DNA of 64,000 bases, taken from assembly GCF_010015585.1 (NCBI RefSeq), contig NW_022985100.1, positions 1-64,000 on the forward strand, in the 5' to 3' direction. Positions 45,223-54,902 of the stretch are shown piece by piece. Position 1 is the first letter of the stretch. The number at the start of each line of letters is the position of its first letter. The position numbers were made by a program, and so were the translations under genes. The stretch is from Eremomyces bilateralis CBS 781.70 (Eukaryota; Ascomycota; Dothideomycetes; Eremomycetales; Eremomycetaceae). Under the pieces are notes generated by a model that saw nothing but the letters and a program-made list of their open reading frames with translations, had not been told where the DNA came from and made no database searches.

Positions 45223-46173
45223 CTAGGGAAATTCAAAGTCGAATACCATAACCGTCACCCTGCCAGAGCGGCATCCCAAAGCAACAACATTGCCGTGAAT
45301 GTCAACGCAGCATTGCCGATATTCGGAAGGAAGCCAAAGCATGGCTTTCGTGCCCCAGCTTACCCATTGCTCCTTCAAAAAAATTGCGTGTGGGGAATTC
45401 GGTTGAGAAATAGCTGAGTCATAGGAAGAAGATGCAACAAATAGATGTCCCCTATCAGTCCGGAGGAATCTCCCATCATCAGAGTACGAAAGGGTTTTAG
45501 CAATGGCATCGACTGTGAGCGTCTGGAGAGCCGCTCCTGACCCGGCGTCCCAGAGCCGGACCGTCTCGTCGTGGGAGCCCGATGCGATCACTTTGCCGTC
45601 GGGCGAGAAGGCCACGGCGCTGACCGCGTGGCTATGTCCGTCGAGCGTCTGGAGGGCCGCTCCTGACCCGGCGTCCCAGAGCCGGACCGTCCTGTCGTAG
45701 GAGCCCGATGCGATCACTTTGCCGTCGAGCGAGAAGGCCACGGCGCTGACCGCGCGGCTATGGCCGTCGAGCGTCTGGAGGGCCGCTCCTGACCCGGCGT
45801 CCCAGAGCCGGACCGTCCTGTCGTGGGAGCCCGATGCGATCACTTTGCCGTCGGGCGAGAAGGCCACGGCGCTGACCGCGTTGCTATGGCCGTCGAGCGT
45901 CTGGAGGGCCGCTCCTGACCCGGCGTCCCAGAGCCGGACCGTCTCGTCGTAGGAGCCCGACGCGATCACTTTGCCGTCGGGCGAGAAGGCCACGGCGTTG
46001 ACCGCGTTGCTATGTCCATCGAGCGTCTGGAGTAGAGCACTCCAATATTTCTCGACGTTAGGCAAATTTTGCATCCATCGAGGTACCCAGTCTTTAAACT
46101 GCCTCTTCACTATACTCGTCGTAGGTGTAAATATCAACGCACTAGAGTAGATCTGGAGGGGAGCGCGCTCCAT
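45223..46173 (-). CDS. WD40 repeat part of a NACHT-type receptor
   Basis: Ligand-sensing repeat half of the receptor encoded just upstream. The ATG at 46173 shares its A with the TGA that ends the NACHT frame (TGATG), and the frame is shifted relative to NACHT. The order is a conserved linker (MERAPLQIYSSALIFTPTTS, FKDWVPRWMQNLPNVEKYW), four 42-residue WD40 repeats, a degenerate fifth (LSYSDDGRFLRTDRGHLF), and a C-terminal segment ending VTVMVFDFEFP. In fungal NACHT-WD40 proteins the linker and repeats belong to the same chain as NACHT. Here they would be made separately, by reinitiation, or not at all. There is a five-residue lead (GTG at 46176) with no other start nearby. Confidence 0.75.
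   Translation of the reverse strand: MERAPLQIYSSALIFTPTTSIVKRQFKDWVPRWMQNLPNVEKYWSALLQTLDGHSNAVNAVAFSPDGKVIASGSYDETVRLWDAGSGAALQTLDGHSNAVSAVAFSPDGKVIASGSHDRTVRLWDAGSGAALQTLDGHSRAVSAVAFSLDGKVIASGSYDRTVRLWDAGSGAALQTLDGHSHAVSAVAFSPDGKVIASGSHDETVRLWDAGSGAALQTLTVDAIAKTLSYSDDGRFLRTDRGHLFVASSSYDSAISQPNSPHAIFLKEQWVSWGTKAMLWLPSEYRQCCVDIHGNVVALGCRSGRVTVMVFDFEFP
45516..46020 (-). repeat. Four near-identical 126-bp WD40 repeats
   Basis: Units of 126 bp (42 codons) differ at only a few bases. Most changes hit the same few codons: the residue after DGHS (N, N, R, H), the one after AFS (P, P, L, P), the one after ASGS (Y, H, Y, H) and the one two later (E, R, R, E). High identity with changes focused on fixed surface positions is the pattern of the het-d/het-e/het-r (HNWD) family. 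Confidence 0.9.
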
Positions 46174-48898
46174 CACTTGCTGATTATATAGTGTAAATCG
46201 TTTGGCATCATGAATAAACTCGGAGAGACGCGGACAGTCATATGCCTGACAAAAATTAAGCTGAAAGATTCGTGTAATTCTGGTGGCTTATTTACCAGGG
46301 CAAAGGTCTCTAATAAGGTGACCGCATGGATCCCCTCAGAGACTCTTCGCATCCAGCTCAGCGCCTCAAGCCAGTATAACAGATGCACCTGTAGGAATTC
46401 ATGGACTTGGTCGTTGTCCTGAAGTTGAGTATTACTCTTCTGAAGGTGCTGGACCCAGTAGAGACATGCATATTGAACCTCTGGAGTAAGATATTGCTCC
46501 ACTCGATGGCTTGGTACGTCAGCTATGAGTACTCCTGGAGCTTCTATCCCACAGATATCCTGCTTAAGAGTGGTCGACATTAGCTGTATACAGCTCGTAG
46601 CTAAGGCCCCATGTACTTGCTTCTCGTTCACCCAGAAGTTTGAATCACTACATCTCTTCTTGTCAAGGAGGAAGTCGCGAAATGAGGGGTGGTGTAGTCG
46701 AAGCGGGCGACGTCGGTCCTCTGGAATGTCTAGTATTGCATGAAGGTCGTCTAACGTCTGGTCAATGTCCTTGGTTGGAAGGCGGATAAGCCTGCCTAGG
46801 GAAGGGGAAGAGAGTGGGGAGAGGAGTAGAACTATACTCCCAAGAATTTGTCTCAGCATTCCGTACAACTCTTCTTTCTCCTCATCCGAATAGTCTAGGG
46901 AAACGGAACACCTGAGAACAGTAATGTAAATTCCGTTGAGGTGCTTCTCTGGTGCCGTAGCATCATTGCTACGGCCGTCAAGAATTGTAGCCAGTCTCTT
47001 TTCTGTAAATCGTCTCCCATCACGGATGAACCGATATGCTGTTGCCGCCCAGATGAATAGGCCACTTGCATTCTGAACCAGACGTCTAATGTTATCTCCG
47101 CTGGGCCAGTCAGCGCCTAGAGAGCGTTCCTGCCCGATAAGTCTTAGATTGTCTTTTAGGAAAATAGTGATGTCGTGGTCCACAACTGGTGGTGAAATGT
47201 TGTGGAGGATGAAGTCCTGATATTCCGCATCTGGTATTTGACGGAACCCATATCGGATCGGAATCTCAGGTCTGCTTGTTAAAAAGATTCGTAGTCGGGC
47301 ATTCGTTAGCGATCTTATCTCGGTTAAAAGTTGTAGAATGATCCGGATGTTGACATCCTCAGCACACTCATCGAGAGCATCAATGACTAGAATATATGAG
47401 GATCGGGAGTCTTTGCCGTCCAGCTTTAAAAACGGACCGACGACGAGATGGTTCCATTGATCGCGAAGGGACTGGTCAGCAATATCGCTGCGCTCTGTAA
47501 TAGCGTTATAGATATGTTGATAGAGAGCAGGAACGTTTCTTGCAAGCTGTACTGCAATGCTTGTTACGAATTTGCCAGCATGACCAACGTCTCCACCACC
47601 TCTTGAGAAGAAAAAGCTGGCCCCAAGACGGACTGAGTCGAAACATCTGCGCGCAACAGTACGAGCAATCGTAGACTTTCCCGTCCCATCTAGGCCGTTC
47701 AACCAGAAGATGCACCGTTCATCCTGTCCGTCAGCCCAGTTGAATATTTCTTCCAGAATATTGACACGGGTATTCGGGAGGCATGTAGGCTCGTGTTGTT
47801 TTTGAAATGAATTGAATGGTGCTTCAGCGGAGAATGGCAGGCGATCGAGTTCGTTCTCTGAGCCCTTCTCTGCTATTAGCCTCCTTCTCTTTGGGTTCGG
47901 ACTCTCGGACGTAGATTCACGATCTTACTCTACAGTTAGCATAGATCTATCCCTAGCCTTTGTAATATCGAATATCACTTACGAAATCGGCCAGTCAATT
48001 GTCCTGCTGCTAGCGGCTCGGGGTCTTCCAGCAGTCGCTGCAGGTAGGGCACAAGATCTGAATACTGTGGGCCGAATTGTAATCGCACGAGAGGCTTGAG
48101 GTTAAGAGGATCGCCGGTCCGGACCAATAGACAATGTCGATTGGGGATATTTTTTTGGTCCTTGCACGCCCATTCCAAGAGTGCGCCGAAGTTTGGGTCC
48201 TCTAATCCAGATCCGCAGCCAACAAACAAAATAGTGTGGGTGTTCCAGAGCGCTCTCAGCACGGTCTTAATCTCTGAGTATTGGACCTTCTCGTAGTCCG
48301 TAGCGTCCAAGATGACATCCGAAGGGTCGTGGTAGCTGCCGTGTACATGAAGAATTCCGCGAAGATCTCGACTTTGGAACTTCAGGAGGTCGTCGTGATG
48401 TGACCGGCTGATGCGAGGCAATCTGCAGTAGCCTTCTTCAAAAAGATCATCATAGTTCGTTGTGAGAAGCATCGCTCCTCTGTCGTGGAGAGATTTCAAC
48501 ACATCTAGCGCAGCAGGATGCCTCACTTCCTTGGAAAGATCTCCAAATACAGCTTTTAGCCAAGTAGGCCATTGATGAGCCTGGTCCAAGAAAAACTTGA
48601 GTATGCGTGCTGCTTCTAACAGATCCTCGGGATGGGAATCAAGTATTTCGCGTGCGTGACTTAGCCTGTAGTGGTTCCTGTCAATTTGGCCATCTGCGAC
48701 AACATAGTCCAGACCATGTCGTATCAAGCCGAACCAGGACAACTGAGCGAGTGTTTCTCCAGACTGAGTTGCTGTTGCGCTCAGTGTCACCCCCGCGCCA
48801 ATGACGATTACTAGCCTTTTGTCCTCCAAAGCCGTTCTGATCTGGGCAAAGCGTTGGTTATCAATTCTCGTAGCTTCTGCGGAGGTTCGACTCTTCAT
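46173..48898 (-). CDS. SIR2-like plus NACHT NLR-type immune receptor
   Basis: Probable fungal NOD-like receptor acting in non-self recognition. The first exon (48898 to about 47983) encodes a SIR2-like domain with VIVIGAGVTLSAT, LLTTNYDDLF, ILHVHGSYHDP and LFVGCGSGLEDPNF; the Asn in TTNYD and the His in HVHG are the residues used by NAD-cleaving SIR2 effectors. The second exon holds the standard pre-NACHT segment (FNSFQKQHEPTCLPNTRV, NWADGQDERCIFWLNG) and NACHT with Walker A GLDGTGKST, Walker B YILVIDALDEC, LRIFLTSRPEIPIR, then ARM-like helices to HYIISK. The intron has a GTAAGT donor at 47982 and a CTAAC branch, but the nearest TAG acceptor (ending 47931) breaks the frame; a GAG acceptor ending 47903 keeps it. 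The junction is therefore unresolved. Confidence 0.85.
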
Positions 48899-49991
48899 GA
48901 GAACGTGTTAGTGGTGTGTTCTTAGGTAACCCAGTCAGACTTACTGAGGTTGCTCCACTCATACTTCAAGTTGGAAGTCGGTAGAGTCGGCGCGATGCCT
49001 GCGAGACGGAATCCATAGGATGTGAAGGAAAGTAGTTATACTAAGAGACTACTTAGTCTCGCTCGAATAGGCATTCACAGGGGGTAAAGAGAATGGCATG
49101 ACCAGTATAACACCTAAGGCATGCGAGAGTGCGGAGATACAAAGATGAAGGAATGGTTTAGCAGAGAGCAGTAACATCGTCGTATCTCAGCCTTGCTGCG
49201 CTCCAGCGAGGCGGCTGGTGTGCAGGTGTCCCATTCACAGGCAACTGCATTTGCTGCCGTGCCATTGGCCAGTCTGGTGGCGGTGCTCCTTTCAGAATTA
49301 AGTATGCGCAGCATGATTAGCAATTTCGTCAAAGGAGTGAGCAGGCACTTCACGAGCAAGGTGAGAGAACTTAGTACCGCTGTGAAGCAAGAGTATTTAC
49401 AGAATATAAACAGATCCGCTAGATGTTGCGAGTCATAGGGCTTTCAAGCCTTTCTTCGACAAGACACCTGGTAGAAAAATTGTAAGCGATGCTCCGTAAA
49501 GGCGGAATGGACAGTTGACTTTGTAGAAATTTTAGTCTGATACGAACGCCAAATGCTCCAGACGAAGCCAATCACTAATATGTCGATGGTATACTACGTA
49601 GTAAGGGACGAATGAATGACGGCGTTTGCTTACCATAGTACGGACGTGTAGCAACAAATATGAATAAAAGAGAACCCCTCACTCACATGCCTCTAATCTG
49701 ATCGTGTCACAGAATATCTGTTTCTTGGCGTTTCCCCACGGCTTCATTCCGTATTCGATTCTATACCCCTATTCTTTCCCTTTTTAAAGAAAAGATCACC
49801 ATTGTAAATCATATAAAATAGCTGCAGGAACAGCCTGTTTTCGTAGGATCCGGCTCTTCAGGATCAAGTTCAATCTAAAGTACTGACTAACTACTGATAA
49901 CTAGTTAAGCCAAGAGTCTGGGCACAGACCCCAGTCTCAGCTGATATCTCTACACCCACCACTTACTTGGACAATCAATAACTTTACCAAA
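48899..49991. other. Upstream region of the NLR gene and flank of the Tc1-like element
   Basis: No gene supported. A 12-bp palindrome TACTACGTAGTA lies at 49592-49603. An 81-codon ORF (49193-49438) lacks any recognisable domain. Confidence 0.35.
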
Positions 49992-51066
49992 ATGAGGTCT
50001 TTTGGCACAGAAATTAGTGGTAATCGAAGGCCTAATAAGGAGTTATCAGTCTCTCAAAGAGCTGGGATTATTCAGGCTGTTGAAGATGGTAAACCAAAGA
50101 CTGAAATCGCGCGCAACTTTCGCGTCTCTCGACGCGCGGTGTATGGGACTATGGAGAGGTGGGAAGAACACAAAACCACCGTATCCTTACCCCGTGAAGG
50201 GGGTCCCCATAAGTTATCACGCTCTGACGAACGGCATATCGTTCAAATCGTGCGTCGATTTCCTCAAATGGAGTACGGAGAGCTCCTCGCAGGTATTTCG
50301 TACCTCCGCGTTTCTAGGAAGATCATCTACCGAACCCTTAAGAAATATCACCTTACGAAATGGCGAGCGAAGAAGAGGCCTCACCTGAAGCCCCATCACG
50401 CAAAAGACCGCCTCCGGTTTGCCCACGAATTCCTTAAATTCGACTTCTCCCGGCCCCACTCCACGGACGAGTGCTCGTATGAGAAAGGGGCGGGCGGTAA
50501 GCAGGTATGGGTATGGCGCCTGTACCACGAGGCATATGATCCGCAAATGGTAGAGCCTAAGACCTCTGGCAAGGCCATTTCACAGATGATATGGGGCTCA
50601 ATCTCGCGTGATGGGAGGTCAGACCTGGTGATCATGGACCGCGACGAAACCTCCGCAAGACAGGGCTATTCCGCGAAATCCTACATCGCTACGTTAGAGG
50701 CGGGACTTCTCCCTACGTATGAACCCGGGGATGTTGTTATGCAGGATAACGCAAGGATCCATACGGCCAAAATCACCCAAGAATGGCTGGAGACGCACGG
50801 CATTTGGGTCATCGATTGGCCGGCCAATTCCCCAGACATCAACCCCATCGAACACATGTGGCATCTGTTGAAAACCATGGTCCTAGAGCTCCACCCTGAA
50901 TTGAAAGACGATGGGCGCCTCGGAGGAGGCACGGGAGGCCATGAATGCGGCGTTAAAGGAGGCGTGGTGGGCGATCCCGCAGGAGACGATCCGAGAGCTG
51001 ATCGACTCAATTCCGCGACGTCTACAGGCGGTAAGCAAGGCAAAAGGGTGGCATACCAAATATTAG
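49992..51066 (+). pseudogene. Tc1/mariner-type transposase with one late frameshift
   Basis: Cut-and-paste transposase of the Tc1 group. ATG at 49992. N-terminal helix-turn-helix (LSVSQRAGIIQAVEDGKPKT, FRVSRRAVYGTMERW), second DNA-binding helix bundle (FPQMEYGELLAGISYLRVSR), then a DD34E core: Asp in STDECSYEKG, Asp in VMQDNARIHTA, and Glu 34 residues later in SPDINPIEHMWHLLK. From about 50905 the family-typical tail (MGASEEAREAMNAALKEAWW, DSIPRRLQAVSKAKGWHTKY, stop 51064-51066) lies in a different frame from the main ORF, which instead runs on to 51206. This is one single-base shift after the last catalytic residue. Terminal inverted repeats were not identified. Confidence 0.8.
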
Positions 51067-51343
51067 ATATTTCCCAATTAAGAAATCAAAAAAGTAGACT
51101 GAATTTGCATTTGTATGTGTTTTCAGCGTATCTCAAGATACGGTGTATGGCGATCAGATTTGGTGATTTTCGGGGGTGTGCACAGACACATGTCTACTTA
51201 TTGTAGCAACAATTGAATACCGCCCCTGAGACTAAATTACCTGGATATATTAGATTCACTAGGCACTGGATCGAGTTTCTGCGGTAATATTGATTCATGG
51301 GTATCATTCATTCAAGCGGGAGACATATACTCTCTAAAGCTCA

Positions 51344-54145
51344 TCAAGCCCTCCAATTCTGGACTAAACCATGCAACCGATCAATCACGACCGGCATAAA
51401 CGCATTCACACTATCCTGAATCAAGGCATCAAAGTGCCGAATCGCCTCCTCCTCCGTCAACTCCAAATGAAACCGCTCCTGGATCTTCAGCACCGCCTTA
51501 TCCGGCTCGATGCGGATGTCCGGGATGTTCGCCTCGCTCATCAGCGCGAACAGGTTCAGGATCAGGTTCGCGCTCTTGCGCAGCGTCGTGTACGCTGTGA
51601 AGCAGTGCTGCAGGAACTGCTGGTAGTACTGGTGCTGTGCGCCGCCCATCCCATCGACCATCTCCCGCGGGAGCTTCATGAGCGGGGCGAACGGCTTCGG
51701 GTCGCGGCCGAGGATGTAGCCGAAGTCCGCGTGGAAGAAGTGCCCGGTGGGGGCGAGGAGGAGGTTGTCGAGGTGACGATCGCCGACGCCGAGGATGTAG
51801 GTGATAACGCAGTAGCCGGCGCAGGACTTGACGTAGGTGTCCATGGCGAGGGGGCGGACGCCGAGGGGGGCGCGGTCGTCGGGGTTGTTGGCGCGGAGGT
51901 AGGCGAGGATGGAGCGGTGGCGGGTGACGACGTTGGAGAGAGTCATGGAGGGGACGAATTGGACGGCGCCAGCGACGGTGGCGGTGGCAAGGATGCGGTA
52001 GGGGGAGAGTTTGAGGTCGAGGTTCTCCTTTTGGAGGAGGCGGTCCATGAGGGTGATGATTTGGATGACGAGCTGGTCTTGGCGGAGGTCGTCGCCGGTT
52101 TTGAAGAGGATGGGGTATTGGCGGCCGTCAGAGGTTTTGAAGTTGATGTAGAGAGGGAGGAGGCTGGATTTGAACACGCTACTGTCTTCGGGGTAGCATC
52201 CGACCACCGACACGGTTGGGTCCAAGGGGAGAGGTAACGGAGGATCGATCTGGACCATATCGTTTTTGGGGTCCGCGAGGAATTTTTTGAGGGTCTCGAC
52301 CTTTCGTATTCGGTCCTCCCGTGAGTTTCGAATGTCCTTCGATAATTTCGACAGGACCGCAACCAGCTCGCCTTGTCTCAGCAAGATCTTTCGTGTCGCC
52401 TGCCCCTGAGGGTGCTTCATGAGCTGTGTCATGAACTCATATTCCACTTTTGCGAATAGCCTTCTATGTTCTTGCTCTTGTTCAGGCGATCGGTCATCAC
52501 ACTCGACCATCAGGTACCAGTGGAGGTAATTGCCCAGCACGAAATTGTTCGCGGCTCTACTGACGAGGAATGAAGCCAACGATGAGTCCTGAGGCTCACT
52601 CCCATCTTCCGTTGGCTGTGCTAATGGCTCGAACTTCAGCGCTTGTACCAGTTGAAGGAGGTAGACCAAAAGATCTTCGTCATCCGACTTGCGCAGTCGA
52701 TCCACTGCGTATGCTCGCACGGCAGGATTATCGAATGTCGAGCCGAGCAGCTCCAACGCGTCATCCACATCAATCTCCGTCCATCGCGGCAGTATCTGAA
52801 CGGCTTGCTTCGACTCATTGGCGTCCGTCCACGAGACCGACTTCACGAACTTCGTAAGAGCTCGCTTATCGCGGGTAAGATGATGCCGGAACTTCCACAC
52901 CAGATCTTTCTCCTCCGCATTCAGCTCTTGCGTCGGACCGTACGACATGATCATGTTCAGTTCATCGCGAATCTTCGCGTTGGGCCGGAGGTCGCGATCA
53001 AGCAGGCCCGTCCGGTGACTTCGAACCAATCGTCGATGTTTGCTTTCGGGAGGATTATCTCTCGTCCCGACTTCGGGGTCGTAGATCCTTACCATCCGGC
53101 CGATCGCTGGGTCGCCCGCGTCACCGGAGTCGATCCCAGGCCCGACGGACACTTCGACGGGCGGTTTATGGGAGGGGAGGGAGCCAGAGCCGACACCTGC
53201 AATAGGGGGTGCCGGATACTCGTGATCGGTGAAGACCACGGGGTGATCGAACCGTGGGAATTCGATATACAGATAAAACAAGTCCTTCTCTCCACCCTTG
53301 TCCTTCTCGTCCGAATCGGGGCTTTGGAAGTTCCTTGCTTGTTTGAAGCTACTCCTCTGAAGCTTTTCAATCTGTCGAAATACAAGATGGTCCAGCCACT
53401 TGTTTTCCGGAATCTCGTTCATCTCGTGTTTCTTAACCAACGCCTCGAGCCGGCCCATCTCCGAGTCTTGTTCATAGCGGTGCGTGATCACTCCACCGTG
53501 GCTATTCGCTCGCGTTCGCCGATCCTGTCGCAGTTGATATGGGGTTGTGGTCTCGGACAATCCATCCGCTACGCGGTCCAAGTGTAACCGACATCGCTGC
53601 CTTCCTTTTTGTAGGGTATTATCTCGGTCGTAAAGGGGAATCGTCGTTCCACCGAAGGGAATGGCGTGGGAAGACCATTCGTCCGAGCCGACGGGCGATA
53701 GATCCCATACTGTGATGGCGAGCTGGGCAGAGAGTGGGATGGTCGAGTAGTCGATGGGGAGGGTGAGCCATTCGTCCCATCTTCGCGCGTGCTTAAAGAC
53801 CTTATATGGAGTCTGCACTGCGACGGTCAAAGGCTTACTATCTGCCCATAACTGCGCAGTCACATATAGCTCAGAATGTGGGCTGAAGCGGTGGTTAGCA
53901 ACCGCTCTCGGGAACTGGGTATGGTTTCGAACCTCTGGTTGGAGCCTCGATAGCGAAGTTCAGGCTGCCTCAAGAGGGTCGAATGCCGTAGCGGCTCATG
54001 AAGGCCTTCTAGGGTGTTGCTACCCTATATCAGTTCCTATTCCGACCTCGAAATTGGGGGATACGAACATCTTCACGCTCACGGGCAGCTCCAGAGAAGA
54101 GGAGCTGGCGAATGAGTACACCAGCGAAGGGTTTGAGTTGCTCAT
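51344..54145 (-). CDS. VPS34: Phosphatidylinositol 3-kinase Vps34, three exons
   Basis: Class III PI 3-kinase that makes PI3P for autophagy and endosome-to-vacuole sorting, acting with Vps15 and Atg6. Exons 54145-54069, 54019-53933 and 53882-51344 give 900 residues. Introns: 54068-54020 (49 bp, GTTCGT ... GGTAG) and 53932-53883 (50 bp, GTTCGA, CTAAC, CAG). Both are needed to form the N-terminus SLELPVSVKINTLEG and RYRGSNQSPHSELYVTAQLW. Domains in order: C2 (about 15-190), PIK helical domain (about 330-520; YAVDRLRKSDDEDLLVYLLQ), and kinase with YPILFKTGDDLRQDQLVIQI, catalytic loop LGVGDRHLDNLLL and HFFHADFGYILG, ending in the amphipathic tail VVIDRLHGLVQNWRA. All catalytic motifs are intact. 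Confidence 0.95.
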
Positions 54146-54902
54146 GGCAGTAGAGTCATTCCGATAGCATTCCGGAAAATATCCGGAGTCTTAAAGAACT
54201 ATCCGGTCAAAGTTAGGGTAGACATACGTATGGATGGCGAGGGATTGAGGTTGTTGACTGAATCCGCTCCGTGAGAAGACGTGAGAGTGGGGCGGAGCTG
54301 TCCCGAGCACTGTACCTCGCAACTCTGAACTCTCCGATGCCATACTATAAACTATTACTGCGTAGTACGTACTACGTAGTAAGCTTAACTAAACTGGCCA
54401 CGCCTTGCCACGTGCTTTTAGTACAGATCGCGCTCTTCCTGAGCGGAGAACCCCCGATTGGCCACGACACCATTTTCCCCTGTTCTATTATGGTTTTGCG
54501 GCAGTTTTGTGCTCGTATTGAACAAGGGGAGTATCAAGTAACGATCAACGGTGCAATTTGGTTCGTTTGGTTGCGGCTTGCATGTGATGTGCCCCTTTTC
54601 AAACCCCATTAAGCTTGATCGGGCCTTCGACTTCGGATCGGTGCCACTGAGATACAGTTCCGATACAGCTCCGTTTAAATTAACCCTTAAGAAAGAAGGT
54701 ACGTAACGCTAGTCATCGTGCTTGTCACCATCGTCCTTTGGACTGCTATTTGACAATGTACTTGGTCTGAAATAAAGAAGCCCAAACAACTGTGGAGTCT
54801 TATCTGTCCTTCGCTTTCCATCGCCCTGCAAAGTATCCCTCCTTGCATCCACTGTCCATTCCTCTGAAGCAATCGCGTTGCCTTCAATCGAATGTCTTCT
54901 CA
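54146..54902. promoter_or_regulatory. Divergent intergenic region between VPS34 and the acyltransferase gene
   Basis: 757 bp between outward-facing starts. Contains the palindrome TACTACGTAGTA (54370-54381) nested in a longer GTAGTACGTACTACGTAG inverted sequence. It should hold both promoters; no factor site can be named. Confidence 0.4.

Noticed and set aside
51371-52237. 288-codon plus-strand ORF inside VPS34
   Set aside because: It is antisense to the conserved kinase domain and rich in Val/Gly/Glu, as expected from the complementary frame of GC-rich codons.
52643-53587. 314-codon plus-strand ORF inside VPS34
   Set aside because: Antisense shadow of the PIK and linker regions; no family resemblance.
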